From an uncultured Lachnospiraceae bacterium (GTDB lineage Bacteria > Bacillota > Clostridia > Lachnospirales > Lachnospiraceae): a DNA stretch of 64,000 nt. Both the position numbers and the translations under genes were made by a program. Each line of letters opens with the position of its first letter. The first letter of the stretch is position 1. Shown here one piece after another: positions 9,276 to 17,651 of this stretch. The stretch covers positions 1 to 64,000 of the forward strand of contig CATOJY010000001.1 in assembly GCA_951800685.1 (NCBI GenBank), read 5' to 3'. The notes under the pieces were generated by a model, which saw nothing but the letters and a program-made list of their open reading frames with translations, was not told the DNA's origin and made no database searches.

Positions 9276-9305
9276 AATCCGAGGTGCTTTAGGGCATCTC
9301 GGATT
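9276..9305 (+). repeat. 12-bp hairpin in the flbD leader
   Basis: AATCCGAGGTGC (9276-9287) pairs with GCATCTCGGATT-type sequence (9294-9305), allowing one G:U pair, around a 6-base loop. No T-run follows, so it is not a normal intrinsic terminator. It would lie near the 5' end of a transcript from the TATAAT at 9257. It could instead be an RNA-processing or stabilising element in the long operon mRNA. Confidence 0.6.
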
Positions 9306-9335
9306 CAGAAAGGTAAAAGCAGGGGAGAAACAGCT

Positions 9336-9536
9336 ATGATCCGTGTAGTTCGTTTAAACGGCGAGGTTCTTTATCTGAATTATTTACAGATAGAGTTGAT
9401 TGAATGCATTCCCGAGACAAAAATCAGGCTGATGAATGGAGATTATTATGTAGTAAGGGATTCGGTAGATTCCATCAATCAGCAGATACAGTCATTCTTG
9501 AAAGGCTGTCTATATTATGAAAACAAATGTAAATAA
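9336..9536 (+). CDS. flbD: Flagellar protein FlbD
   Basis: FlbD is a 66-aa protein (SwrD type) that in B. subtilis helps motor power output. The sequence MIRVVRLNGEVLYLNYLQIE with ...TKIRLMNGDYYVV is a full match to the short FlbD pattern. AGGGGAG precedes the ATG. It lies directly upstream of motA, consistent with a stator-related role. Confidence 0.92.
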   Translation: MIRVVRLNGEVLYLNYLQIELIECIPETKIRLMNGDYYVVRDSVDSINQQIQSFLKGCLYYENKCK

Positions 9537-9573
9537 CATTTAAGAATATTTTTTACATAGGAGGCAAATAGTA

Positions 9574-10395
9574 ATGGATATAACAACGCTGATCGGTATG
9601 ATTGCAGGGTTTGCATTGATGGTTTTTGGTATCGGTACGAGTAAGTTGGGAAACTTCTTTGAGACAGGAAGTATTATCATCGTACTGGGCGGTACAATGG
9701 CCGGAGTTATCGCGAGTTATCCCCTGCGAATGCTGCTTGGAATCCCAAAGCACATTCTGGTTACTACACGAGAAAAGAAGTACAGCATCCCGAAGCTGGT
9801 AGATCAAATGGTGGATTTGGCTACCACTGCAAGGCAGAACGGGCTTCTGGCTTTAGAGGAACAGGCGGAACAGATTAAAGACCCATTTTTGAAGCAGGGT
9901 GTGCTGATGCTGGTAGACGCTACAGATGCGGATAAGATACGCCATATGATGGAGCTGGAGATTGACAGCCTGGCGGCACGCCATGATGAAGTGGCGGGAA
10001 TGTATGAGAAAGCATCCGCGGCAGCGCCTGCGTTTGGTATGATTGGTACGTTGATTGGTCTGATTAACATGCTGAAGGGACTGAACGTGGATGGCGGCGG
10101 CGGTTCGAGCAGCTTGGGCGAGGACATGAGCGTGGCGTTGATTACCACCTTTTATGGATGTCTTTTGGCGAACCTGATTTTTAACCCGATAGCCAGCAAG
10201 CTTCGGATACGCCATCAGGAAGAAGAGTTATACTGCTCGCTGGTTATCGAAGGAGTCCTGGCTATTCAGGCAGGAGAGAACCCGAAATTTCTGCGCGAAC
10301 ATCTGCTTGCTACCCTGAAGCAGTCTCAGCAGAAGAAGCTGCTTGCAAAAGCAGGCGCTTCTGCCGGAAGCGCTGCAGCCGGTGGGGAGGAATAA
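9574..10395 (+). CDS. motA: Flagellar motor stator protein MotA
   Basis: MotA forms the proton or ion channel of the stator with MotB. Four membrane segments are visible: residues about 5-22, 35-52, 150-170 (APAFGMIGTLIGLINMLKGL) and 185-205 (MSVALITTFYGCLLANLIFNP). Between them is the large cytoplasmic loop that meets FliG. 273 aa is normal. AGGAGG precedes the ATG. The stop lies four bases before motB, so the pair is co-translated. Confidence 0.96.
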   Translation: MDITTLIGMIAGFALMVFGIGTSKLGNFFETGSIIIVLGGTMAGVIASYPLRMLLGIPKHILVTTREKKYSIPKLVDQMVDLATTARQNGLLALEEQAEQIKDPFLKQGVLMLVDATDADKIRHMMELEIDSLAARHDEVAGMYEKASAAAPAFGMIGTLIGLINMLKGLNVDGGGGSSSLGEDMSVALITTFYGCLLANLIFNPIASKLRIRHQEEELYCSLVIEGVLAIQAGENPKFLREHLLATLKQSQQKKLLAKAGASAGSAAAGGEE

Positions 10396-10398
10396 GCA

Positions 10399-11277
10399 AT
10401 GAAGAGAAGAAAGAGCTCAGGCGGCGGTGGCGCCAACTGGATGGATACATACGGAGATATGGTTACCTTGCTTCTGACTTTTTTCGTTATGCTTTATGCA
10501 ATGTCCAGCCTGGATCAGCAGAAATGGGAAATATTTGTAAAAAGTATTTATCCAAGCTCCTCTGACAAACAGGAAATAGCGATTAACCAGCCGATAGATG
10601 AAGGAACCTATGACGTGAACGGGAACATAGAAATGGAAGAGCTGGTAGATGACGAGATGGAAACCTTGTATCTGGTTTTGGCAGAGCAGTTTAATTCCAT
10701 GGGAATTGAAGGTGTCACGTTGTCCAGAGGTGAGGACTATACTTTCATTGCGTTTGAAGACAAGACTTTTTTTGAAGGAGACAGTTCAGAGCTTACAGAA
10801 CAGGGCGGACAGACTCTGGATGTGTTCTGTCAGGCGATTGCGCCTCTGAAAGATAAGATATCTCAGATTAATATTATGGGACACACCTCCCAAGGAGATC
10901 CGGAGAGACCGAATACGCCTCGTACAGACCGTATGCTGTCGTCTATGAGGGCGGCAGAGGTTACGATTTATATTCAGGAAAGTAATGTTATTCAGCCGGA
11001 AAAGATGATAAGTACCGGATTCGGGCAGTTCCGTCCAGTTGATACCTTTGAGACATTTGAAGGGCGGGCGAAAAATCGAAGGGTTGAGATACTGATGATT
11101 GACGAGGGGGCCGACATCAAATCTCTAAATCAATATTATGAAGAATATACCAGCGGGGTTAATGCGGACAGGACTGTTTCAACGGATGGATTCAAATCTA
11201 CAGAGTCCGGGCCGGAGGACGGGATGATGCCTCAAGACGTTGAGGGAAGTGGGGCGCAGGAGCCGGCAGCACAGTAA
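10399..11277 (+). CDS. motB: Flagellar motor stator protein MotB
   Basis: MotB anchors the stator to peptidoglycan and carries the ion-binding aspartate. The single membrane helix is MVTLLLTFFVMLYAMSSL, with the conserved Asp just before it in TYGDMV. The OmpA-like peptidoglycan-binding domain is at about residues 120-240 (INIMGHTSQGD, FGQFRPVDTFETFEGRAKNRRVEI). The C-terminus is an acidic, disordered tail. motA is directly upstream. fliL, often found next, is not present before fliM. Confidence 0.95.
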   Translation: MKRRKSSGGGGANWMDTYGDMVTLLLTFFVMLYAMSSLDQQKWEIFVKSIYPSSSDKQEIAINQPIDEGTYDVNGNIEMEELVDDEMETLYLVLAEQFNSMGIEGVTLSRGEDYTFIAFEDKTFFEGDSSELTEQGGQTLDVFCQAIAPLKDKISQINIMGHTSQGDPERPNTPRTDRMLSSMRAAEVTIYIQESNVIQPEKMISTGFGQFRPVDTFETFEGRAKNRRVEILMIDEGADIKSLNQYYEEYTSGVNADRTVSTDGFKSTESGPEDGMMPQDVEGSGAQEPAAQ

Positions 11278-11340
11278 GCTGCCAGAACAGGGCGGCAGGA
11301 ACATGGCTCTGCTGCATGGAAAGAAAAAGGAGGCTGTACA

Positions 11341-12402
11341 ATGGCAGATACGGTATCACAGGATCAGATTAATGAGCTGTTGCGCACCATGCAGGTTCAG
11401 AAGGCAGCAAAACAGGAATCCGGAAATAGCGGACAGAGAGAAAAGACAAAATACAGTAAATATGATTTTTACAGTCCCAGGAAATTTACAAAGGACAAGA
11501 TGAAAATCCTCACCAGTGCGTTTGAGAATTATGCCAGGGTTATTACATCTCAGCTTAATGGCATTTTTCGTGTGAGCACGGAAATTACGGTTAAGGATGT
11601 TCAGGAGGGGCGCTATTATGAGTTTGTAGGTAAACTCAGTGAAAATGACAGCATTACGCTGGCAGATGCCTATACACAAGAAAAAAACAAGGCAAAGGTT
11701 CCTTTGATGATGTATGTCACACCGGGATTGGTTATCACGCTGGTTACCCATATGCTGGGCGGCGGGGATGAAGCAGTACATGTGGAAGAGGATTACCGCT
11801 ATTCTGATGTAGAGCTTGCATTATATGGGCGGATTGTAGACTATATGATACAGGCACTGAAAGATGGATTTGCAAATTATGTAAATATTGAGTTTCAGGT
11901 TCAAAGGATAGCGCAGAATCCGAGTCTTCTGCAGGATATCGGTTTAGACGAAGCAGTAGCTCTTATCACTTTAAATGCGGATATGGCAGGATTGGGGACA
12001 GAAACGATCCAGATATGTCTTCCGGGAACACTGTTGGAAATGATCTTCCGTCTGATGGATAGCCACAGGAATATAGGACGCGGTTTTGCATTTGAGGATA
12101 ACCAGGAAACAATTATGGAGCATTTGCGCATGTCGCAGCTGCAGATCACCGGGCAGTTAGCTACGGTAGAGCTGGATTTGAAGGACATTTATCATTTGCG
12201 TCCGGGCGATGTGATTGATTTGAATAAACCGCGGAACGGTGATGTGAAGCTGTTCATTGGGAAACGGCCCTGGTTTACGGGAAAGATGGGCACATATAAG
12301 AAAAATGTAGCTGTCCGGATTAGTGACAGGATAAATAAGGATGACCGGGAAATGACAGAGGAAAATGGTCAGATGGATATAGAGAAACCGAAGGTCCTGT
12401 AG
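11341..12402 (+). CDS. fliM: Flagellar motor switch protein FliM
   Basis: FliM binds phosphorylated CheY and FliG and sets rotation direction. The N-terminal VSQDQINELLRTM is the CheY-binding motif. The middle domain is CheC-like, and the C-terminal domain is FliN-like (LRPGDVIDLNKPRNGDVKLFIGKRPWF). 353 aa. AAAGGAGG precedes the ATG. Next are cheY and flgC, then fliY, so the switch genes are interleaved with chemotaxis and rod genes. Confidence 0.96.
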   Translation: MADTVSQDQINELLRTMQVQKAAKQESGNSGQREKTKYSKYDFYSPRKFTKDKMKILTSAFENYARVITSQLNGIFRVSTEITVKDVQEGRYYEFVGKLSENDSITLADAYTQEKNKAKVPLMMYVTPGLVITLVTHMLGGGDEAVHVEEDYRYSDVELALYGRIVDYMIQALKDGFANYVNIEFQVQRIAQNPSLLQDIGLDEAVALITLNADMAGLGTETIQICLPGTLLEMIFRLMDSHRNIGRGFAFEDNQETIMEHLRMSQLQITGQLATVELDLKDIYHLRPGDVIDLNKPRNGDVKLFIGKRPWFTGKMGTYKKNVAVRISDRINKDDREMTEENGQMDIEKPKVL

Positions 12403-12423
12403 AAAGTGGAGGAGTAGAGTGCT

Positions 12424-12789
12424 ATGGCGAAGATCATGCTTGTTGATGATGCGGCTTTTATGCGGACACATATAAGGAATATATTGAAGTATAACGGTTA
12501 CAGAGATTTTGTGGAAGCCGGTGACGGCGTCGAGGCTGTAGAAAAATATCTTCAGGAGAAGCCGGATGTGGTGATTATGGATATTACGATGCCCCACAAA
12601 GACGGATTGCAGGCATTGAGGGAAATCATGGCGGCCGATGCGGGAGCAAGGATTCTCATGTGTACGGCGATGGGACAGGAAGGAATTATGGCGGAGGCCA
12701 TTCAGAACGGGGCCAGGGACTTTATTGTGAAGCCGTTTGACCCGGAACGTATGGCACAGGCTGTTAATGCAGTTTTTGAAGAGCAGTAG
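12424..12789 (+). CDS. cheY: CheY-type chemotaxis response regulator
   Basis: Stand-alone receiver domain of 121 aa that, when phosphorylated, binds FliM or FliY to change rotation. Visible acceptor residues are the acidic pair D8/D9 (LVDDA), phospho-acceptor D53 (VIMDITMPHKDG), T81 (CTAMG) and K103 (FIVKPFDP). There is no output domain. Its place between fliM and flgC, and its CheY-like length, support the motor-output role. Confidence 0.92.
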   Translation: MAKIMLVDDAAFMRTHIRNILKYNGYRDFVEAGDGVEAVEKYLQEKPDVVIMDITMPHKDGLQALREIMAADAGARILMCTAMGQEGIMAEAIQNGARDFIVKPFDPERMAQAVNAVFEEQ

Positions 12790-12810
12790 AAAAGAAAGGA
12801 GGATGCGACG

Positions 12811-13260
12811 ATGGCTTTTTTAAGTTCTTTTGATATCAGCGCTTCGGGAATGAGCGCACAGCGTCTCAGGATGGATATAGCGTCTGAGAATATAGCAAAT
12901 ATGGATACAACAAGGACGGAAGGCGGCGGTGCGTATAAGCGGAAGCTGGTTTCCTTCCAGAGTTATGAAACCAGGTCTTTCCAGGATGTACTGAAAAGTG
13001 CACGGGATGGGAGAGGAATCGCCAGCAGAAAGGCGGGTGTCCGGGTATCTGCTATCACGGAAGATGACCGGGAAATGCAGAAAGTATATAATCCAGAACA
13101 TCCTGATGCGGATGAGGATGGATATGTAACCCTTTCGAATGTAGATGTGCTGAAAGAGACAGTTGACAGTATGGCAGCTTACCGTTCATATGAGGCAAAT
13201 GTAACGGCTTTGAACGCAATGAAGCTCATGGCTCAGAAAGCATTGGAAATCGGAAGGTAA
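12811..13260 (+). CDS. flgC: Flagellar rod protein FlgC
   Basis: FlgC is a proximal rod subunit. The N-terminus MAFLSSFDISASGMSAQRLRM with ENIANMDT and the C-terminus (YNPEHPDADEDGYVTLSNVDVLKE) clearly fit FlgC rather than FlgB. AAAGGAGG gives the start. The position is unusual: flgC normally follows flgB and precedes fliE, but here it lies between cheY and fliY, and no flgB is visible in the window. Confidence 0.92.
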   Translation: MAFLSSFDISASGMSAQRLRMDIASENIANMDTTRTEGGGAYKRKLVSFQSYETRSFQDVLKSARDGRGIASRKAGVRVSAITEDDREMQKVYNPEHPDADEDGYVTLSNVDVLKETVDSMAAYRSYEANVTALNAMKLMAQKALEIGR

Positions 13261-13301
13261 TTTCCAGAAGAGGCAGATAAAGATAAAAGGAGATTGAGGA
13301 A

Positions 13302-14420
13302 ATGGGCGTTTGGAGTTTAAGTAAAATGGAAATGGACGCAATCGGGGAAATCATGAGCATCAGCATGGGAGCATCCGCATCGGCTGTATCTTCACTGCTG
13401 GGAAAGAATGTCAGGATTTCAACGCCGATGGTAAAGGTCCAGACAAAGGATGAGTTTGAGTTTAAGGATCTGGAGCCGGCAATCAGCGTGGACATCAGCT
13501 ATGCGGCAGGGCTGCAGGGAAGAAGCATATTGATGTTTCGTAAGAATGACCTCCGTCTGTTTGTGGCGATGCTTAACGGACAGGAGCCTGCCAATGAGGA
13601 ATTTGTGCTGGATGAGATGACGGTCAGCGCTGTTTGTGAGGTGATGAACCAGATGATGGGAGCATCTGCTACATCGCTCTCAGAGTTTCTGGGGAAAAAG
13701 ATTCGTATTTCCGAGCCAAAGCCCATGGAAGTCAAAGATGAAGAAAGCTTTAAAACGATGTACTTTGACGATCAATCTCCAATGGTAGCCGTTCGATTTA
13801 TGCTTGACATCGAAGGCAAGGTAAAAAGTACATTTTTAAATCTTATGCCGATAGATATGGCGAAGACGGTTTTGGAGCCGTTTGCTGCGGATATTACGGA
13901 AAAGGGCAGCGAAATTCCTGTACAGCCAGAGCGTATAGAAGAAGATGCTCGTGCACAGGAACAGAGTAGTCCTGCACAGGATTCACTGACTCAGCAGCTT
14001 CTTATGCAGATGCAGCAAACCCAGCAGCAAATCATGAATATGATGCAGAACAATATGACGCAGAATACACAAAAAGAGGACAAAAGAGTGGAAAGTAATA
14101 CAGTTATCCGGCCAATCTCTCCGGGAGAATTGGTTGATGAGGGAGGCCCAAGGGTCGAAGATAAAGCAAACCAGGAGATGTTGATGCAGCTTCCGCTGGA
14201 GGTTTCAGTGGAAATCGGAAGAACCAAGAGGCTGGTTCGGGATATCTTGGAATTCACACAGGGATCGCTTGTAGTGCTTGATAAGATGGCTGGAGAGCAA
14301 GTGGATTTATTTGTCAATGGACAATGCATTGCAAAAGGTGATATTGTAGTAGTGGAGGATAATTTCGGAATCCGAATTACGGAGATTGTATCCCGAAATC
14401 TTAGTTCGGAGGCTCTGTAA
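13302..14420 (+). CDS. fliY: Motor switch phosphatase FliY (CheC-like plus FliN domain)
   Basis: FliY replaces FliN in Firmicutes: it forms the lower part of the switch ring and dephosphorylates CheY-P. The N-terminal half has two CheC-type helices (MDAIGEIMSISMGASASAVS and VSAVCEVMNQMMGASATSLS). A Gln/Met-rich linker (QMQQTQQQIMNMMQ) follows. The C-terminal FliN domain has LPLEVSVEIGRTKRLVRDIL and VDLFVNGQCIAKGDIVVVE. The stop overlaps the fliO start. Confidence 0.94.
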   Translation: MGVWSLSKMEMDAIGEIMSISMGASASAVSSLLGKNVRISTPMVKVQTKDEFEFKDLEPAISVDISYAAGLQGRSILMFRKNDLRLFVAMLNGQEPANEEFVLDEMTVSAVCEVMNQMMGASATSLSEFLGKKIRISEPKPMEVKDEESFKTMYFDDQSPMVAVRFMLDIEGKVKSTFLNLMPIDMAKTVLEPFAADITEKGSEIPVQPERIEEDARAQEQSSPAQDSLTQQLLMQMQQTQQQIMNMMQNNMTQNTQKEDKRVESNTVIRPISPGELVDEGGPRVEDKANQEMLMQLPLEVSVEIGRTKRLVRDILEFTQGSLVVLDKMAGEQVDLFVNGQCIAKGDIVVVEDNFGIRITEIVSRNLSSEAL

Positions 14421-14770
14421 TGGGCGGTCTGAATCTGATAAGTGCATTAGGGTGTGTAATCCTGGTATTGCTGTTAGCTTACTGGTGCAGCCGGTTTCTG
14501 GGAAAGAACTGGAGCAGGGTTTCCGGCACAAGAGAACTGAAGGTCATTGACCAGCTTCAGATAGGTCAGGACAAAAGGATTTTGCTGGTGAAGCTTAGAG
14601 AGCACACATACCTGATAGGAGTGAGCCAGGCAGGGATTACACTGTTGACAGAGGCGGAAGGAGATTTTGCAGATCCGGAGCTTTCGACGGAAAAGCCGAT
14701 GGATTTTAAAGAGATTATCCGAAATTATGCTTCGGTTCACCGCCGAAAAGAGGAGGATAAAGATGAATGA
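14420..14770 (+). CDS. fliO: Flagellar biosynthesis protein FliO
   Basis: FliO is a small bitopic membrane protein that helps assemble the FliP ring. It has one N-terminal membrane helix (LISALGCVILVLLLAYWCS) followed by a cytoplasmic region with LKVIDQLQIGQDKRILLVKLREHTYLIG, the core shared by FliO proteins. It starts at TAATG overlapping the fliY stop and overlaps the start of fliP, so fliY-O-P are translationally coupled. Confidence 0.88.
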   Translation: MGGLNLISALGCVILVLLLAYWCSRFLGKNWSRVSGTRELKVIDQLQIGQDKRILLVKLREHTYLIGVSQAGITLLTEAEGDFADPELSTEKPMDFKEIIRNYASVHRRKEEDKDE

Positions 14771-15425
14771 ACTGTTAGGAGGATTAAACGGAGGAAGCGT
14801 ACCTACACTGGAATTGATTTACATGCTGACGCTTTTGGCACTCCTGCCGTCCCTTGTCATCATGATGACTTCTTTTACAAGGACCATCATTATCCTGTCT
14901 TTTACCAGGAATGCGCTGGGTGTCCAGCAGACGCCGCCGAATATGGTGTTGGTAGGGATTGCTCTGTTTCTGACTCTTTATACGATGAGTCCGGTAATCA
15001 GCAGTGTAAATGAAGATGTGTTCCAGCCTTATTTAGCGGGAGAAATGACCCAGGAAGATGCATTAAAGGAGATGCAGGCGCCTATTAAACGTTTTATGTT
15101 AAGGAACACAGAGATTAGTACACTGAATAAGTTTGTAGAAATGTCCGGGACAGAAATAAAGGAGAATACAGAAGAGTATCCTATTACGGTGGTGACTCCG
15201 GCATTTATGACCAGTGAGCTAAAACGGGGATTTATGGCAGGCTTCTTAATTTATCTGCCATTCCTGCTCATTGATATCGTAGTGGCTACTACGCTGATGT
15301 CTATGGGTATGGTGATGCTGCCGCCGACGATGATTTCTCTGCCTTTTAAATTGCTTTTGTTTGTGACAGTAGACGGATGGCAGCTCTTGTTTGAGAATAT
15401 TATAGCCGGGGTTAATATCCCATAG
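14763..15425 (+). CDS. fliP: Flagellar export gate protein FliP
   Basis: FliP forms the core of the export gate with FliQ and FliR. The family core SFTRTIIILSFTRNALGVQQTPPNMVLVG is present, as is the later GFLIYLPFLLIDIVVATTLMSMGMVMLPP. The ORF track begins at 14667, but AGAGGAGG at 14749-14756 and the protein pattern set the start at ATG 14763 (220 aa). No separate signal peptide is obvious beyond the first hydrophobic segment. Confidence 0.95.
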   Translation: MNELLGGLNGGSVPTLELIYMLTLLALLPSLVIMMTSFTRTIIILSFTRNALGVQQTPPNMVLVGIALFLTLYTMSPVISSVNEDVFQPYLAGEMTQEDALKEMQAPIKRFMLRNTEISTLNKFVEMSGTEIKENTEEYPITVVTPAFMTSELKRGFMAGFLIYLPFLLIDIVVATTLMSMGMVMLPPTMISLPFKLLLFVTVDGWQLLFENIIAGVNIP

Positions 15426-15472
15426 CTGCAATAGGATGGATCTGCGTATGACGCGGACAAAGGAGGAGACAG

Positions 15473-15736
15473 ATGACACAGGCAGAAGTATTGGATATTG
15501 TTTATGAAACCTTTCAGATGGCGTTCCAGATGGCGATGCCGTTTCTTGTGGTTAGTATGATTGTAGGTGTTATCATTGCTATTTTCCAGGCTGCGACCCA
15601 GATTAATGAGCAGACTATGACATTTGTGCCAAAGCTGCTTGCAGTTTTGGCAATTTTAGGTTTCCTGGGAAGCACTATGCTGGGAAGAATGCAGGAGTTT
15701 GTCCAGAAGATATTCAGCATGATTGCCGGAGGTTAA
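15473..15736 (+). CDS. fliQ: Flagellar export gate protein FliQ
   Basis: FliQ is an 87-aa gate subunit with two membrane helices: FLVVSMIVGVIIAIFQAATQI and TFVPKLLAVLAILGFLG. The sequence between them (NEQTMTFVPK) is the family mark. AGGAGG is just before the ATG. It lies between fliP and fliR in the standard order. Confidence 0.96.
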   Translation: MTQAEVLDIVYETFQMAFQMAMPFLVVSMIVGVIIAIFQAATQINEQTMTFVPKLLAVLAILGFLGSTMLGRMQEFVQKIFSMIAGG

Positions 15737-15742
15737 GGAATT

Positions 15743-16495
15743 ATGTTTATCCTGTTTTCCTTTATTGTCATGCGAATGAGCGGGGCAGTTTTCTTTAATC
15801 CTATTTTGGGGCGCAGCAATATTCCGGGCGCTGTTAAGACAGCGTTCGTGTTTATGTTATCCCTGATGATGTATATGGGAATAGGGGGGAAACTGCAGCA
15901 TGAGCCGCAGAGTCTTTTAGAGTTTGGGTTCCTGCTTATTACAGAGCTGGCATTTGGGTTTGTGATTGGATTTTGCATGGAACTAACGGTGCTGGTCATC
16001 AGGTTTGCTTCGTCCGTGATGGATTTTGGGATGGGGCTTTCTATGGCACAGACGTATGATCCGCAGTACAATATGCAGGTTACGGTAACTTCCGGTCTGT
16101 ATTATGCTTTTTTCGTACTGCTTTTTTTTGCGGTAGACGGACATGTGAAATTGATTGAGATATTTTACCGCTCGTCGGAGGTCATTCCCTTCGGCATGGT
16201 AAAGATAAATAGCGAGCTGTCAGCTGCTATGCTGGGGATTTTCAGCCAGGCAATTGTGCTCGGACTGCGGTTTGCGTTTCCGCTGCTGGCTATGGAGCTG
16301 GTGACAGAATTTGCAGTAGGTATTCTGATGAAGATTATCCCGCAGATTAATGTATTTGTTGTAAACTTCCAGCTTAAGATTATCGTAGGAATGATGATTT
16401 TGCTGTTGTTGTTTACTCCCATGGCGGATAGGTTCTATACGCTTCTGGATCAGATGTTTGCATGGCTGCAGGAGCTGGTTACGATCATGGGATAG
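15743..16495 (+). CDS. fliR: Flagellar export gate protein FliR
   Basis: FliR is the third gate component, present in one copy per gate. About six hydrophobic segments are visible. RMSGAVFFNPILGRSNIPGAVK near the N-terminus and FVVNFQLKIIVGMMILLLLF near the end are typical. 250 aa. It starts six bases after fliQ and is followed by flhB after a short spacer. A run of eight T occurs in-frame at 16122-16129. Confidence 0.95.
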   Translation: MFILFSFIVMRMSGAVFFNPILGRSNIPGAVKTAFVFMLSLMMYMGIGGKLQHEPQSLLEFGFLLITELAFGFVIGFCMELTVLVIRFASSVMDFGMGLSMAQTYDPQYNMQVTVTSGLYYAFFVLLFFAVDGHVKLIEIFYRSSEVIPFGMVKINSELSAAMLGIFSQAIVLGLRFAFPLLAMELVTEFAVGILMKIIPQINVFVVNFQLKIIVGMMILLLLFTPMADRFYTLLDQMFAWLQELVTIMG

Positions 16496-16541
16496 CTTTG
16501 GTAACTTACGGAGCCTTTTTGTATGAAAGGGGGGATGAAGC

Positions 16542-17615
16542 ATGGCCGAGGCGAATGGGCAGGAAAAAACCGAACAAGCGACCCCGAAACGACGGAAAGA
16601 CGCCAGGAAAGAAGGTAACGTTTTTCAGAGTAAAGATGTCGCGACAGTAGTTACCCTGTTTGGTATGTTTACGATGCTTCAATGGATGATACCTGCCATA
16701 CATGAAAATGTGCGCCAGTTTCTGATGCAGATTTTGTCGGAAATCGGGAGAGATCCTGTTACAGTGGCAACACCACAGCTTTTTGCCACTTTCATAAGTG
16801 CATTTTTCAGGAGCTCACTGATACTGCTTTTGTCGGCTATGGCTTTAGGAATCCTGGCATATGGCATACAGACAAAGTTCCTCATATCTTTCCAGAGGAT
16901 GAAACCAAAGCTCAGTAAGCTTAGCCCGCTGAAAGGGATTAAGCGGATGTTTTCTATGAAAAACCTGGTGGAGCTGGTTAAAAATATTGCGAAAGCAATT
17001 CTGTTGATTGTGCTTTTGTACAGTACGCTGCAGGGAGATTTGGCATCTGTTGTTAAGATGATTGATATGCAGAGTGATGCGTCAGCCTCCTATATGTTTG
17101 ATATGATTTTTCAGCTGGTGCGTAATGTAAGCCTGGCTTTTGCCGTTATTGGATTCTTTGATTTTATGTATCAGAGATGGTCTTATGAAAAAGACTTAAA
17201 AATGACGAAGCAGGAAGTAAAGGAAGAGTTTAAACAGATGGAAGGTAATCCTGAGATTAAAGGGCGTATTAAAAGTATACAGAGACAGATGGCCATGAGC
17301 CGGATGATGCAGAAAGTTCCGGAATCGGATGTAATTATCCGAAACCCTACGCATTTTGCAATTGCCTTGAAATATGACCCTGAGAAGAACGGCGCTCCGG
17401 TGGTGCTGGCAAAGGGCCAGGATGCACTGGCGCTCCGGATTGTAAAAGTAGGGGAAGAAAATGGCGTTTTTATAACAGAGAACAGGCCCCTTGCAAGGGC
17501 GCTGTATGATACATGTGAGATAGGCCGGGAAATTCCCGTAGAGTTTTATGGCGCTATCGCCGAAATCCTGGTGTATATTTACAAAGCTTCTCACAGAGAG
17601 GAAATGTTTAAATAG
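16542..17615 (+). CDS. flhB: Flagellar export switch protein FlhB
   Basis: FlhB is the export-gate protein that autocleaves to switch from hook to filament substrates. The N-terminus ANGQEKTEQATPKRRKDARK is typical. Four membrane helices follow. The cleavage motif NPTH is present in IIRNPTHFAIALKYDPEKNG. 357 aa. A separate short protein at 35088 copies only the part after NPTH and shares ALKYDPEKNGAPV with this gene. Confidence 0.96.
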   Translation: MAEANGQEKTEQATPKRRKDARKEGNVFQSKDVATVVTLFGMFTMLQWMIPAIHENVRQFLMQILSEIGRDPVTVATPQLFATFISAFFRSSLILLLSAMALGILAYGIQTKFLISFQRMKPKLSKLSPLKGIKRMFSMKNLVELVKNIAKAILLIVLLYSTLQGDLASVVKMIDMQSDASASYMFDMIFQLVRNVSLAFAVIGFFDFMYQRWSYEKDLKMTKQEVKEEFKQMEGNPEIKGRIKSIQRQMAMSRMMQKVPESDVIIRNPTHFAIALKYDPEKNGAPVVLAKGQDALALRIVKVGEENGVFITENRPLARALYDTCEIGREIPVEFYGAIAEILVYIYKASHREEMFK

Positions 17616-17651
17616 TACACCTGAACAAAAACAGGACGGATGGAGTTTCAG

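Noticed and set aside
12811-13260. Reading this gene as flgB
   Set aside because: The C-terminal YNPEHPDADEDGYV and the length are FlgC features.
13847-13854. GCCGATAG, sigma-28-like -10 box
   Set aside because: Inside the fliY coding sequence with no matching -35 tetramer at 15 bases.
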